Positions 8,448 through 16,291 of a DNA stretch of 64,000 nucleotides are shown here, piece by piece. The notes beneath the pieces are model-generated. The model had not been told where the DNA came from. It made no database searches and was given only the letters and a program-made list of their open reading frames with translations. Every line of letters begins with the position of its first letter. Position 1 is the stretch's first letter. The translations under genes and the position numbers were made by a program. Origin of the DNA: Flavobacteriales bacterium (GTDB lineage: Bacteria; Bacteroidota; Bacteroidia; Flavobacteriales_D; Parvicellaceae); contig JACJZN010000007.1 in NCBI GenBank assembly GCA_020635565.1, forward strand, positions 620,001-684,000, in the 5' to 3' direction.

Positions 8448-8822
8448 ATGAATCAAGAAAAAAACGCGGCCTCCGTTCTGTTAAAAGAGACAATTATTGA
8501 GGGGATGACAGATCTGAAAGCGAAAGATGTGGTGTGTATTGATCTTAGAGAAACAGATGGAGCTGTGACAGATTTCTTTGTGATTTGTCATGGAGATTCT
8601 TCTACTCATATAGAAGGTATTGCCAACTCTGTGCGTAAAGTGGTATCCAAAGAACTTGGGCAAAAGCCTTGGCATCATGAAGGAAAACAGAGTGCAGACT
8701 GGATCTTACTGGATTATGTAGATGTAGTAGCGCATGTCTTTCATAAGGAGGCGAGAGAATTCTATGATTTAGAAGGATTGTGGGCTGATGCACCAGTAGA
8801 AAGAATAGAAGAAGTTAATTAA
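8448..8822 (+). CDS. rsfS: Ribosome silencing factor RsfS
   Basis: This 124-residue protein is of the RsfS/Iojap family, recognised by DLRETDGAVTDFFVICHG, the HHEGKQSADWILLDY segment and VVAHVFHKEAREFYDLEGLW. RsfS binds ribosomal protein uL14 on the 50S subunit and blocks subunit joining during nutrient limitation. It heads an operon with ftsH (14-base gap) and cdsA, an order often seen in Bacteroidota. Confidence 0.94.
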   Translation: MNQEKNAASVLLKETIIEGMTDLKAKDVVCIDLRETDGAVTDFFVICHGDSSTHIEGIANSVRKVVSKELGQKPWHHEGKQSADWILLDYVDVVAHVFHKEAREFYDLEGLWADAPVERIEEVN

Positions 8823-8836
8823 TTTAGAATTTAAGA

Positions 8837-10867
8837 ATGGCAGATAATAATTCAAAAAAGCCAAATCCGATGGGGAGTAATAGTGGTGGCAAGAAACCAT
8901 CATTTAATTATTACTGGATTTATGCAGTAATAGCAGTGATTTTGATTGCTTTCACGTTGATTGATTGGGAAGGAACAAGCAGAAAAATTACGATTAATGA
9001 GTTCGAAGATCGTTTATTGGATTCCGGCTATGTAGACCACATTGTTATCAAGGATAAATCTGTAGCGGAAGTATATCTTTCTGAAGAAGGATTGAAGAGT
9101 AGTTTTTATGAAGAAAATAAAACTAAGGGTGGTGGATCTTTGCTTGGAGGTCCTGATGCTGGTCCTCAATTTTATTTCAAAATACTGAGTGCCGATAATT
9201 TTGATGATAAGTTGAATGCATGGTATGAAGCTTACGAGGAGGAAGGATTTGATTATTCAGTGGAGGATACCAATACCCTCGGGAGAGATATTCTGGGGTG
9301 GATCCTACCAATCGGAATCATGATCGTAATCTGGGTTGTTATTATGCGTAGAATCACAGGCGGTTCAGGAGGCGGTGGTAGCCAGATATTCAGTATTGGC
9401 AAATCTCGAGCACAAGTTTTTGGAAATGGAAAAAGTACCAATGTGTCTTTTAAAGATGTTGCAGGTTTAGAAGGTGCAAAGGAGGAGATACAGGAGATAG
9501 TTGATTTTCTTAAAAACCCGAAAAAATATACAGAACTTGGAGCGAAAATTCCAAAAGGAGCTTTGCTCGTAGGGCCTCCAGGAACAGGTAAGACCTTATT
9601 GGCTAAAGCAGTAGCAGGTGAAGCAAAAGTTCCTTTCTTTTCTCTGTCTGGTTCTGACTTTGTAGAAATGTTTGTTGGTGTAGGAGCATCAAGAGTGAGA
9701 GATTTGTTTAAGCAAGCCAAGGAAAAGGCTCCTAGTATCATTTTTATCGATGAGATAGATGCGATTGGAAAGGCGAGAGGTAGAAATGCTCAGATGAGTT
9801 CAAATGATGAACATGAGAATACCTTAAACCAATTGCTCACTGAAATGGACGGTTTTGGTACTAATAGCGGAGTAATCATACTTGCGGCTACTAACCGAGC
9901 AGATGTTTTGGATAAAGCGTTGTTGAGAGCAGGTAGATTTGACAGACAGATCTACGTGGATATGCCCGATTTCAATGAAAGAAAGGCAATATTCAATGTT
10001 CATTTAAAGCCTATTAAGGTGGCTGCTGATTTAGATAGGGAATTCCTTGCAAAACAAACTCCAGGATTCAGTGGTGCTGACATTGCTAATATATGTAATG
10101 AAGCGGCTTTAATTGCAGCTAGAAAGAAAAAGAAATCTGTAGAGATGCAGGATTTCTTGGATGCAGTTGACCGAATAGTAGGGGGACTTGAGAAGAAAAA
10201 TAAGATTATCACGAAGGAGGAGAAGCGAACAATTGCTTTTCATGAAGCTGGACATGCTACCGTGTCTTGGATGTGTGAACACGCCAATCCACTGATCAAA
10301 GTGACTATTGTTCCTAGAGGAAGAAGTTTAGGTGCTGCCTGGTATTTACCTGAGGAAAGACAGATCACTACTACAGAACAGATCCTTGATGAGATGTGTG
10401 CTGCAATGGGAGGAAGAGCTGCTGAGAAGTTGATGTTTGGTAAGATAAGTACAGGAGCATTGAGTGATCTGGAAAAAGTTACTAAACAGGCAACAGCAAT
10501 GGTTACAATTTATGGTTTAAATGAGAAGATTGGAAATATTTCATTTTATGATCCTCAGAATAGCTATGGATTTACAAAACCGTATTCAGAAGCTACAGCA
10601 AGGCTAATTGATGAAGAGGTAAAGAGTATTGTGGAATCTCAGTATGCTAGAGCAATAAAGATTTTGACCGACAATAAAGATAAACTGGTAGAGTTGGCTG
10701 AAATGCTATTAATGAAGGAAGTGATCTTTAAAGATGATCTGGAAAAAGTATTCGGAAAGAGACCTTTTGATCATGTGCTTCCTAATCCTGAAGATGTTGA
10801 ATCAACAGATGAGCCAGTAGCTGAGGATCCTGAAATGTCAGAAGAAAATCCAACGGACGAAAATTAG
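8837..10867 (+). CDS. ftsH: ATP-dependent zinc metalloprotease FtsH
   Basis: The 676-residue membrane protease has two membrane helices (about 24-42 and 150-170) flanking a periplasmic domain. An AAA+ domain follows with Walker A GPPGTGKT (246-253), Walker B IIFIDEIDA and the pore-loop region FVGVGA. The M41 peptidase domain has the zinc motif HEAGH at 469-473. It degrades misfolded membrane proteins and short-lived regulators from the cytoplasmic side. The acidic C-terminal tail (about the last 30 residues) is low-complexity. It lies between rsfS and cdsA in one operon. Confidence 0.97.
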   Translation: MADNNSKKPNPMGSNSGGKKPSFNYYWIYAVIAVILIAFTLIDWEGTSRKITINEFEDRLLDSGYVDHIVIKDKSVAEVYLSEEGLKSSFYEENKTKGGGSLLGGPDAGPQFYFKILSADNFDDKLNAWYEAYEEEGFDYSVEDTNTLGRDILGWILPIGIMIVIWVVIMRRITGGSGGGGSQIFSIGKSRAQVFGNGKSTNVSFKDVAGLEGAKEEIQEIVDFLKNPKKYTELGAKIPKGALLVGPPGTGKTLLAKAVAGEAKVPFFSLSGSDFVEMFVGVGASRVRDLFKQAKEKAPSIIFIDEIDAIGKARGRNAQMSSNDEHENTLNQLLTEMDGFGTNSGVIILAATNRADVLDKALLRAGRFDRQIYVDMPDFNERKAIFNVHLKPIKVAADLDREFLAKQTPGFSGADIANICNEAALIAARKKKKSVEMQDFLDAVDRIVGGLEKKNKIITKEEKRTIAFHEAGHATVSWMCEHANPLIKVTIVPRGRSLGAAWYLPEERQITTTEQILDEMCAAMGGRAAEKLMFGKISTGALSDLEKVTKQATAMVTIYGLNEKIGNISFYDPQNSYGFTKPYSEATARLIDEEVKSIVESQYARAIKILTDNKDKLVELAEMLLMKEVIFKDDLEKVFGKRPFDHVLPNPEDVESTDEPVAEDPEMSEENPTDEN

Positions 10868-10876
10868 GATTGTAAC

Positions 10877-11734
10877 TTGAAGGAGCTGTTAACTAGATCG
10901 CTTACCGGATTGATCTTTGTATTAGTCCTTATCGGAGCCATTATTTGGAATAAGTACTCCGTGGCAGTGCTTTTTGGAGTAGTTTCTATTCTTGGTCTGA
11001 TTGAGTTCTTCAAATTAATGGAAAAGGCTGGATTTACTCCAAAGAAGAGGGTTGCTGGAATTATTGGAGCAATGATTTACTCGATTATTGCGTTGTACAG
11101 TTTCGGTGGAGAAATCACTTATGCTTATCTTCTCTTCATTTTTCCGTTGCTTGTTATCCTCGTGCTTATTGAGTTATTTAGAAACAGCGATTATCCTGTC
11201 ACTAACTTTGCTTTCTCTATCGCAGGGATTATTTACATTGTTATTCCTTTCGCAATGCTCAATTTCTTTGCGTACAACTCACCTCAATATTATGATACGC
11301 TTGAAGTAGAAGAGTATCAATACATTCTTCTTTTGGCATTCTTTGTAATTCAATGGGCGAATGATACAGGAGCTTATGTAACTGGTAGATTGATTGGAAA
11401 GCATAAGTTGTATGAAAGAATTAGTCCTAATAAAACCTGGGAAGGTGCAATCGGGGGAGCTGTCTTTGCATTGATCGCAGGTTTTCTATTCGCATATTTT
11501 AGTACAGGACATATTGGACATTGGTTAGCTATTGCCGCTGTAATAGTTGTTTTTGGTACTTTAGGAGATCTTACAGAAAGCCAAATTAAAAGATCTGTAG
11601 GTGTTAAAGACTCTGGAAATCTTCTACCTGGACATGGTGGAATTCTAGATCGGTTCGATGGTGTTTTATTTAGTGCTCCATTCGTATTAAGCTATTTACA
11701 TCTTTTTAAATTACATCTAAGTATCCTAAATTAG
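10877..11734 (+). CDS. cdsA: Phosphatidate cytidylyltransferase
   Basis: This 285-residue protein with about eight membrane helices makes CDP-diacylglycerol from phosphatidate and CTP, the branch point of phospholipid synthesis. The CdsA signature is clear: SQIKRSVGVKDSGNLLPGHG continuing into GILDRFDG near residues 235-262, plus ANDTGAYVTGRLIGKH. The start is TTG at 10877 in a TTGAAGGAG context, 9 bases after ftsH ends. It is the third gene of rsfS-ftsH-cdsA. Confidence 0.93.
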   Translation: MKELLTRSLTGLIFVLVLIGAIIWNKYSVAVLFGVVSILGLIEFFKLMEKAGFTPKKRVAGIIGAMIYSIIALYSFGGEITYAYLLFIFPLLVILVLIELFRNSDYPVTNFAFSIAGIIYIVIPFAMLNFFAYNSPQYYDTLEVEEYQYILLLAFFVIQWANDTGAYVTGRLIGKHKLYERISPNKTWEGAIGGAVFALIAGFLFAYFSTGHIGHWLAIAAVIVVFGTLGDLTESQIKRSVGVKDSGNLLPGHGGILDRFDGVLFSAPFVLSYLHLFKLHLSILN

Positions 11735-11765
11735 ATGGGTGTATGCTCATTTTCAAAAATAGAGT

Positions 11766-11773
11766 TACTTTTG
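11766..11773 (+). promoter_or_regulatory. -7 box TACTTTTG for the EGKC-repeat lipoprotein
   Basis: TACTTTTG matches TAnnTTTG and lies 22 bases before the ATG at 11796, so the gene is transcribed apart from cdsA. Confidence 0.55.
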
Positions 11774-11795
11774 TATCAAATTAAAAGATAATAGA

Positions 11796-12191
11796 ATGAA
11801 AAATTTATTGATTGCGATGGGAATCTTTTTTGGATTCTCTCTAGTTACAGTTTCATGTGGTGGTGCGAAGGAAGAAGCTACTACTGAAGAATCAGCAGAT
11901 GAGCATGGTGAAGGTGGAGACCATAAATGCAGTAAGGACTGTAAAAAAGATGGTAAGTGTGATGGAAAATGCAATGGAGGAAAATGTGATGGAAAATGTT
12001 CAGATGCTAAATGTGGAGAAGGAAAATGTGCTGACCATAAGTGTGGTGAGGGTAAATGTGCAGATAAGTGTGGAGAAGGAAAATGCGCAGATATGAAATG
12101 CGGAGGGGAAGGTAAGTGTGGAGGAGCTGACTCTACTGAAACTTCTGGAGCAGAAGCAACAGATGCACCTACTTGTGGAGCTGGAGAATAA
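11796..12191 (+). CDS. Cys-rich lipoprotein with EGKC repeats, bufferin/HvfA-like
   Basis: This 131-residue protein has an N-terminal signal ending in VTVSCGG, a plausible lipobox with C21. An acidic linker follows, then a region from about residue 45 to 110 built of C-x2-to-4-K-C units. Four copies of EGKC occur (GEGKCAD three times, GEGKCGG once). EGKCG-type motifs are the sites that MNIO enzymes (HvfB/DUF692) with HvfC-type partners convert to oxazolone/thioamide groups in HvfA and bufferins, copper-binding RiPPs. Here no MNIO or partner gene lies nearby, so modification is inference. It could instead be an unmodified thiol-rich metal-binding lipoprotein. Own promoter and terminator. Confidence 0.7.
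   Translation: MKNLLIAMGIFFGFSLVTVSCGGAKEEATTEESADEHGEGGDHKCSKDCKKDGKCDGKCNGGKCDGKCSDAKCGEGKCADHKCGEGKCADKCGEGKCADMKCGGEGKCGGADSTETSGAEATDAPTCGAGE
11935..12120 (+). repeat. Degenerate Lys-Cys/Gly-Lys-Cys coding repeat
   Basis: The stretch is built from short units of the type GGTGAGGGTAAATGTGC and GATGGAAAATGT, coding for GEGKCA and DGKC. The units have drifted at third positions, which suggests older expansion with selection on the protein. Confidence 0.7.
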
Positions 12192-12214
12192 TAGCAAAGT
12201 AATTTATATTGTAG

Positions 12215-12246
12215 AGCCGTGTCCTGAAAGACACGGCTTTTTTTTA
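12215..12246 (+). terminator. Terminator after the EGKC-repeat gene
   Basis: A perfect 9-base stem, AGCCGTGTC (12215-12223) and GACACGGCT (12230-12238), has a 6-base loop followed by about 8 T. It isolates the gene from rluD. Confidence 0.88.
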
Positions 12247-12259
12247 TTTTTACCTCAAG

Positions 12260-13312
12260 ATGTCAGAAGATGAATTAATATTGGAATCCGAAGGAGAGGA
12301 GGAATTGTTTGAACATCACCATTTTGTTGCGGATAGAGGACAAGAGGTGGTGCGAATTGACAAGTTCTTGATTGATCGGTTACCAAATACTTCTCGAAAT
12401 AAAATTCAAGTAGCTGCCAGAAATGGTAATATTCTGGTAAATAAGAAACCGGTCAAACCTAATTATAAAGTTAAGCCTGCTGATGAGATCTCATTGGTAC
12501 TTCCTTATCCAGTTAAAAATTTAGAATTGATCCCACAGGACATTCCGTTGGAGATTATTTATGAGGATGAGAGCTTAGTAGTTTTAAACAAACAAGCTGG
12601 AATTGTTGTTCATCCGGGATACGGTAATTATTCTGGAACGCTTGTTAATGCTTTGATTTACCATTTTGAGAATCTCCCAGCCCTTCCTTCAGACTATTTT
12701 GGTAGACCCGGTTTGGTTCATAGGTTGGATAAAAATACAACTGGAATTATGGTTGTGGCAAAGACTGAGAATGCTTTGAATCATCTTGCAAATCAATTTT
12801 TTGAGAGAACGACCTACAGAAGATATAATGCTATTGTTTGGGGTGATCTTGCAAATGATGAGGGAACGATAACAGGAAATGTTGGAAGGAGTTTGAAGAA
12901 TCGTAAGGTGATGGATGTATTCCCTGATGGAGAACATGGAAAACATGCAGTAACGCACTATAAAGTGCTTAAACGGTATGGATATGTGACGCTAGTAGAG
13001 TGTAGACTAGAAACAGGGAGAACACATCAAATACGTGTTCATTTCAAGCACATTGGACATCCTTTATTTAATGACAATGAATATGGAGGGGATAAGATTC
13101 TGAAAGGAACAATCTTCTCAAAATATAAGACATTCATAGAGAATTGTTTTGCAATTTTACCTAGACAGGCTTTGCATGCAAAATCTTTAGGTTTCACGCA
13201 TCCTGTAAATGGAGAGTGGCTTCAATTCGAATCGGAACTCCCTGATGATATGGTTCAGGTTTTAGATAAATGGGAGCGCTATGCAGCTTCAAGTACAAAC
13301 GAAATAAATTAA
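12260..13312 (+). CDS. rluD: 23S rRNA pseudouridine synthase, RluD family
   Basis: This 350-residue enzyme has an N-terminal S4 RNA-binding domain (about residues 30-95, DKFLIDRLPNTSRNKIQ) and a pseudouridine synthase domain with the HRLDKNTTG motif, whose catalytic aspartate is D157. RTHQIRVHFKHIGHPL is a further family motif. Members convert uridines in helix 69 of 23S rRNA. Which exact uridines are modified cannot be read from the sequence; RluD is the closest type by domain layout. The next gene starts 6 bases downstream and is probably co-transcribed. Confidence 0.9.
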   Translation: MSEDELILESEGEEELFEHHHFVADRGQEVVRIDKFLIDRLPNTSRNKIQVAARNGNILVNKKPVKPNYKVKPADEISLVLPYPVKNLELIPQDIPLEIIYEDESLVVLNKQAGIVVHPGYGNYSGTLVNALIYHFENLPALPSDYFGRPGLVHRLDKNTTGIMVVAKTENALNHLANQFFERTTYRRYNAIVWGDLANDEGTITGNVGRSLKNRKVMDVFPDGEHGKHAVTHYKVLKRYGYVTLVECRLETGRTHQIRVHFKHIGHPLFNDNEYGGDKILKGTIFSKYKTFIENCFAILPRQALHAKSLGFTHPVNGEWLQFESELPDDMVQVLDKWERYAASSTNEIN

Positions 13313-13318
13313 ACAATT

Positions 13319-13810
13319 ATGAAAAAACATCTAATTACATTATTTGCTTTTACAATGCTGATTGCATCATGTGGCTCAGAAGAAGGCAAGACTGAAGAAA
13401 AATCGACCAATGAATCAAATACTGAAAATACGGTAGAGAAGGACGATGAGACCGAAGTTGAAGAGTATGATGGATATTCCTTACAAGATCAATGGGATGA
13501 TATCGTTCTTCAGGTTAGTACAGGTCAACTTTCTAATTTAGATATTTACGTTGATTATAACGCACCTACATTCTCTGAAGAAGAATGGAATTATATCGAT
13601 TTATCGTATCCTGAGTATAATGAAGCGTTCTCATCATTTAGTTCGTTTGATGAATTACCGGCTGCTGATTATTTTGCTGAAGGAGCTCGTGTAGTAGAAG
13701 TTTATTCTGAAACGATTGATGGTGATATGACTTTTGAGTCAATGGTGATGATCTATTTGGAGAATCGTAATGGTCTGTTGTGGATCATTGGTGTGGAAAT
13801 GGCAGGTTAA
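13319..13810 (+). CDS. Small acidic lipoprotein of unknown function
   Basis: A 163-residue protein with a short signal peptide and lipobox (MLIASCGSEE, C19). A low-complexity Glu/Thr linker (to about residue 45) is followed by a compact domain of about 115 residues containing YSLQDQWDDIVLQVSTGQL and LPAADYFAEGARVVEVYSE. I do not recognise the domain. It follows rluD by 6 bases and its stop codon overlaps that of the convergent gene at 13807. It is probably outer-membrane anchored. Confidence 0.75.
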   Translation: MKKHLITLFAFTMLIASCGSEEGKTEEKSTNESNTENTVEKDDETEVEEYDGYSLQDQWDDIVLQVSTGQLSNLDIYVDYNAPTFSEEEWNYIDLSYPEYNEAFSSFSSFDELPAADYFAEGARVVEVYSETIDGDMTFESMVMIYLENRNGLLWIIGVEMAG

Positions 13811-14421
13811 TAAATTGTTCTTTTCACATCCTTATAGATGTTACCAAAGTTCACTTTGAACTTGAAAATGTATATTGGAGAAGTAAATTGCTCTTTAATA
13901 GGTGAACTGGATTTAATGATAATACGATAACCAGCTCCAAATCCAACACCAAAATATTTTAAAAATAAATACTCCATGGTCATTGCGGGTTCATATATTG
14001 GAACCCATTGTTGAGCATGGAGTGTTTTTTTGTATTTATATGATATTCGACCTATTCCTATCTGAACTGGAATTTCAAGATTCCAGTGTTTGGATTGATG
14101 GAAGGCGTAATCAAAGAAGACTAACCCATAACCGAAATGTAGTGTATTGGTATCTTGACTGTGAACAACTTCGTAGTCACTCTTCATCCATGAGTAACCA
14201 GCACCCAATTTCACTTTGTTGTGAAAGTTAACACCAGCTTTAATGCTCTTCATTTTAACATACGAGGATGTGACAAAGGCATTTCTTGCCTCTAATTTAA
14301 GAACAGGTTTGGGTTTGTATTCAAATGCGTTTTGAATGCTGTCAATTAACTGACCGTAGGCTGGTGTCAAAAGACCAGCTATTAGAAAAGAGGTTAATAT
14401 GGCTAAAAAAAAAGTCCGCAC
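13807..14421 (-). CDS. Putative outer-membrane beta-barrel protein downstream of the cox operon
   Basis: The 204-residue product has a good signal peptide (MR, then a hydrophobic stretch, then TPAYG before Q). Alternating hydrophobic strands follow (KAGVNFHNKVKLGAGYSW, FGVGFGAGYRIII, YIFKFKVNFG), typical of small outer-membrane barrels. The only start that keeps the signal peptide is GTG at 14421, which lies in the 3' arm of the ctaD operon terminator; the U-tract encodes residues 4-6. Expression would therefore need read-through of that terminator. Function unknown. Confidence 0.65.
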   Translation of the reverse strand: MRTFFLAILTSFLIAGLLTPAYGQLIDSIQNAFEYKPKPVLKLEARNAFVTSSYVKMKSIKAGVNFHNKVKLGAGYSWMKSDYEVVHSQDTNTLHFGYGLVFFDYAFHQSKHWNLEIPVQIGIGRISYKYKKTLHAQQWVPIYEPAMTMEYLFLKYFGVGFGAGYRIIIKSSSPIKEQFTSPIYIFKFKVNFGNIYKDVKRTIY

Positions 14422-14441
14422 TTGTCAAAAGTACGGACTTT
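14405..14441 (-). terminator. Terminator of the act-cta respiratory operon, overlapping the next start codon
   Basis: The arms 14429-14441 and 14411-14423 form a 13-base stem with one G-U pair and a 5-base loop, followed on the minus strand by nine T. The GTG start of the 13807-14421 gene lies inside the second arm. Confidence 0.8.
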
Positions 14442-14462
14442 ATAAATATAATGTTTTTCAGA

Positions 14463-16250
14463 TTAATGTTCTTCTTCATCTGGTTTCAAAGGAACTGTCT
14501 GTGGAACGAAATCTTCATCCCATCCTGGCTTACTGTAATCGTAAGGCCATCTGTGTACCTCAGGAAGAGCCCCAGGCCAGTTACCATGAACGTGATCTAC
14601 TGGTGTTGTCCATTCAAGCGTTGTAGCTTGCCATGGATTCTGAGAAGATCTTGGACCTCTAAATGCACTGTAGAAGAAGTTGAAGAAGAATACTACTTGT
14701 CCAATAACTCCAATCAAAGCAAATACACTAATCAAAACGTTTAGATCCATGAAATGATCGAACATTGGAATTTCTGTGTTGTCATAATATCTTCTTGGTA
14801 GACCGCCCTCACCAGTAAAGTGCATTGGAATAAATACACCATACCCCGATATGATAGTTAACCAGAAATGTACATAACCTAATTTTTTATTCATCATCTT
14901 ACCGTACATCTTAGGGAACCAATGATAGACTCCTGCAAACATCGCAAGAATAGCTGACATACCCATTACCACGTGGAAGTGACCAACGACAAAGTAGGTA
15001 TCGTGCTTAGAAATGTCTAATGCACTATCGGCAAGAATAATACCTGTAACACCACCAGTAATGAATGTTGACACCATTCCGATACTGAATACCATTGCAG
15101 GGGTGAATTTAATGTTCCCTTTCCATAGAGTTGTGATGTAGTTAAATACTTTAACTGCTGATGGAATAGCGATCAATAAAGTGGTGAAAGTAAATACACC
15201 TCCAAGGAATGGACTCATACCTGTAACGAACATGTGGTGCGCCCAAACGATGAATGATAGGAATCCAATTGCAAGAATAGATCCGATCATTGCCCGGTAT
15301 CCAAAAATTGGTTTTCTTGAATTCGTAGCAATTACTTCTGATGAAATACCCAACGCAGGTAATAATACGATATATACCTCAGGGTGTCCAAGGAACCAGA
15401 AAAGGTGTTCGTATAAAATAGGAGAACCTCCTGATTGAGCTAACGCACCTGAAGAAGTTGTAATTTCAGATAAATAGAATGAAGTATCCATACCTCTATC
15501 CATTAAAAGTAAAACAACAGCAGATACAAGTACAGGGAATGATAAAAGTCCTAACACAGCCGTTACAAAGAAAGCCCAAATTGTTAGAGGCATTCTTGTC
15601 ATTTTCATTCCTTTGGTTCTAAGGTTAAGAATTGTAACGATATAGTTGATCCCTCCTAACAATGAAGAGGCAACGAAAATAGTCATAGACAACAACCAAA
15701 GTGTCATTCCTAATCCTGAACCTGGTTGAGTTTCTTCTAAAGCACTTAATGGAGGATAAATAGTCCATCCTGCAGAAGCTGGTCCTGTCTCAACAAATAG
15801 AGAGATAACCATGATCACACTGGACAAGAAGAATAGCCAGTATGAAATCATGTTTAGTAAACCAGAAGCCATATCTCTTGCTCCTAATTGAAGAGGAATT
15901 AACAAGTTAGAGAAAGTACCGGATAATCCTCCTGTAAGTACGAAGAATACCATGATAGTACCATGCATAGTTACTAATCCTAAATACCAGTTAGCTTGAA
16001 GTTCTCCGTTTGGTGCAGCGTCTGAACCTAATAGAGCTTCAAGAATTGGGAATTGAGCATCTGGCCATCCCAGTTTTAATCTGAATAACGCAGACAATCC
16101 AATACCTATAATCCCCATTACAATTGCAGTAACTAAGTACTGTTTTGCAATCATTTTGTGATCCTGCGAAAAGATATACTTCGTTATGAAGCTCTCTTCA
16201 TGATGATGATCATGTGCGTGATCGTGTGCGTGATCGTGTCCTCCTGCCAT
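14463..16250 (-). CDS. ctaD: Cytochrome c oxidase subunit I
   Basis: This 595-residue heme-copper oxidase subunit has about twelve membrane helices. Recognisable parts are WFLGHPEVYIVLLPALG (CuB histidine and crosslinked Tyr region), WAHHMFVTGM (two CuB histidines) and HFHVVMGMSA (heme ligands), marking an A-type oxidase. It reduces oxygen to water and pumps protons. The first 20 residues are His/Asp-rich (HDHAHDHAHDHHHEE), unusual for the family core. It is the last gene of the alternative complex III operon, 41 bases after ctaC, and is followed by a strong terminator. Confidence 0.96.
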   Translation of the reverse strand: MAGGHDHAHDHAHDHHHEESFITKYIFSQDHKMIAKQYLVTAIVMGIIGIGLSALFRLKLGWPDAQFPILEALLGSDAAPNGELQANWYLGLVTMHGTIMVFFVLTGGLSGTFSNLLIPLQLGARDMASGLLNMISYWLFFLSSVIMVISLFVETGPASAGWTIYPPLSALEETQPGSGLGMTLWLLSMTIFVASSLLGGINYIVTILNLRTKGMKMTRMPLTIWAFFVTAVLGLLSFPVLVSAVVLLLMDRGMDTSFYLSEITTSSGALAQSGGSPILYEHLFWFLGHPEVYIVLLPALGISSEVIATNSRKPIFGYRAMIGSILAIGFLSFIVWAHHMFVTGMSPFLGGVFTFTTLLIAIPSAVKVFNYITTLWKGNIKFTPAMVFSIGMVSTFITGGVTGIILADSALDISKHDTYFVVGHFHVVMGMSAILAMFAGVYHWFPKMYGKMMNKKLGYVHFWLTIISGYGVFIPMHFTGEGGLPRRYYDNTEIPMFDHFMDLNVLISVFALIGVIGQVVFFFNFFYSAFRGPRSSQNPWQATTLEWTTPVDHVHGNWPGALPEVHRWPYDYSKPGWDEDFVPQTVPLKPDEEEH

Positions 16251-16291
16251 TTTAACTATTCTTTTCTATTCTAAATTTCTATTTATTAATC

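Noticed and set aside
9253..9741. 162-residue reading frame antisense to ftsH
   Set aside because: It lies entirely within the strongly conserved ftsH AAA domain and has a biased, Ser/Pro-rich composition typical of a shadow frame.
11857..12096. Second reading frame through the Cys-rich repeat gene
   Set aside because: The repeated DNA keeps all frames open; this one gives a Val/Asn/Glu-rich peptide without start context, while the other frame has a signal peptide and lipobox.
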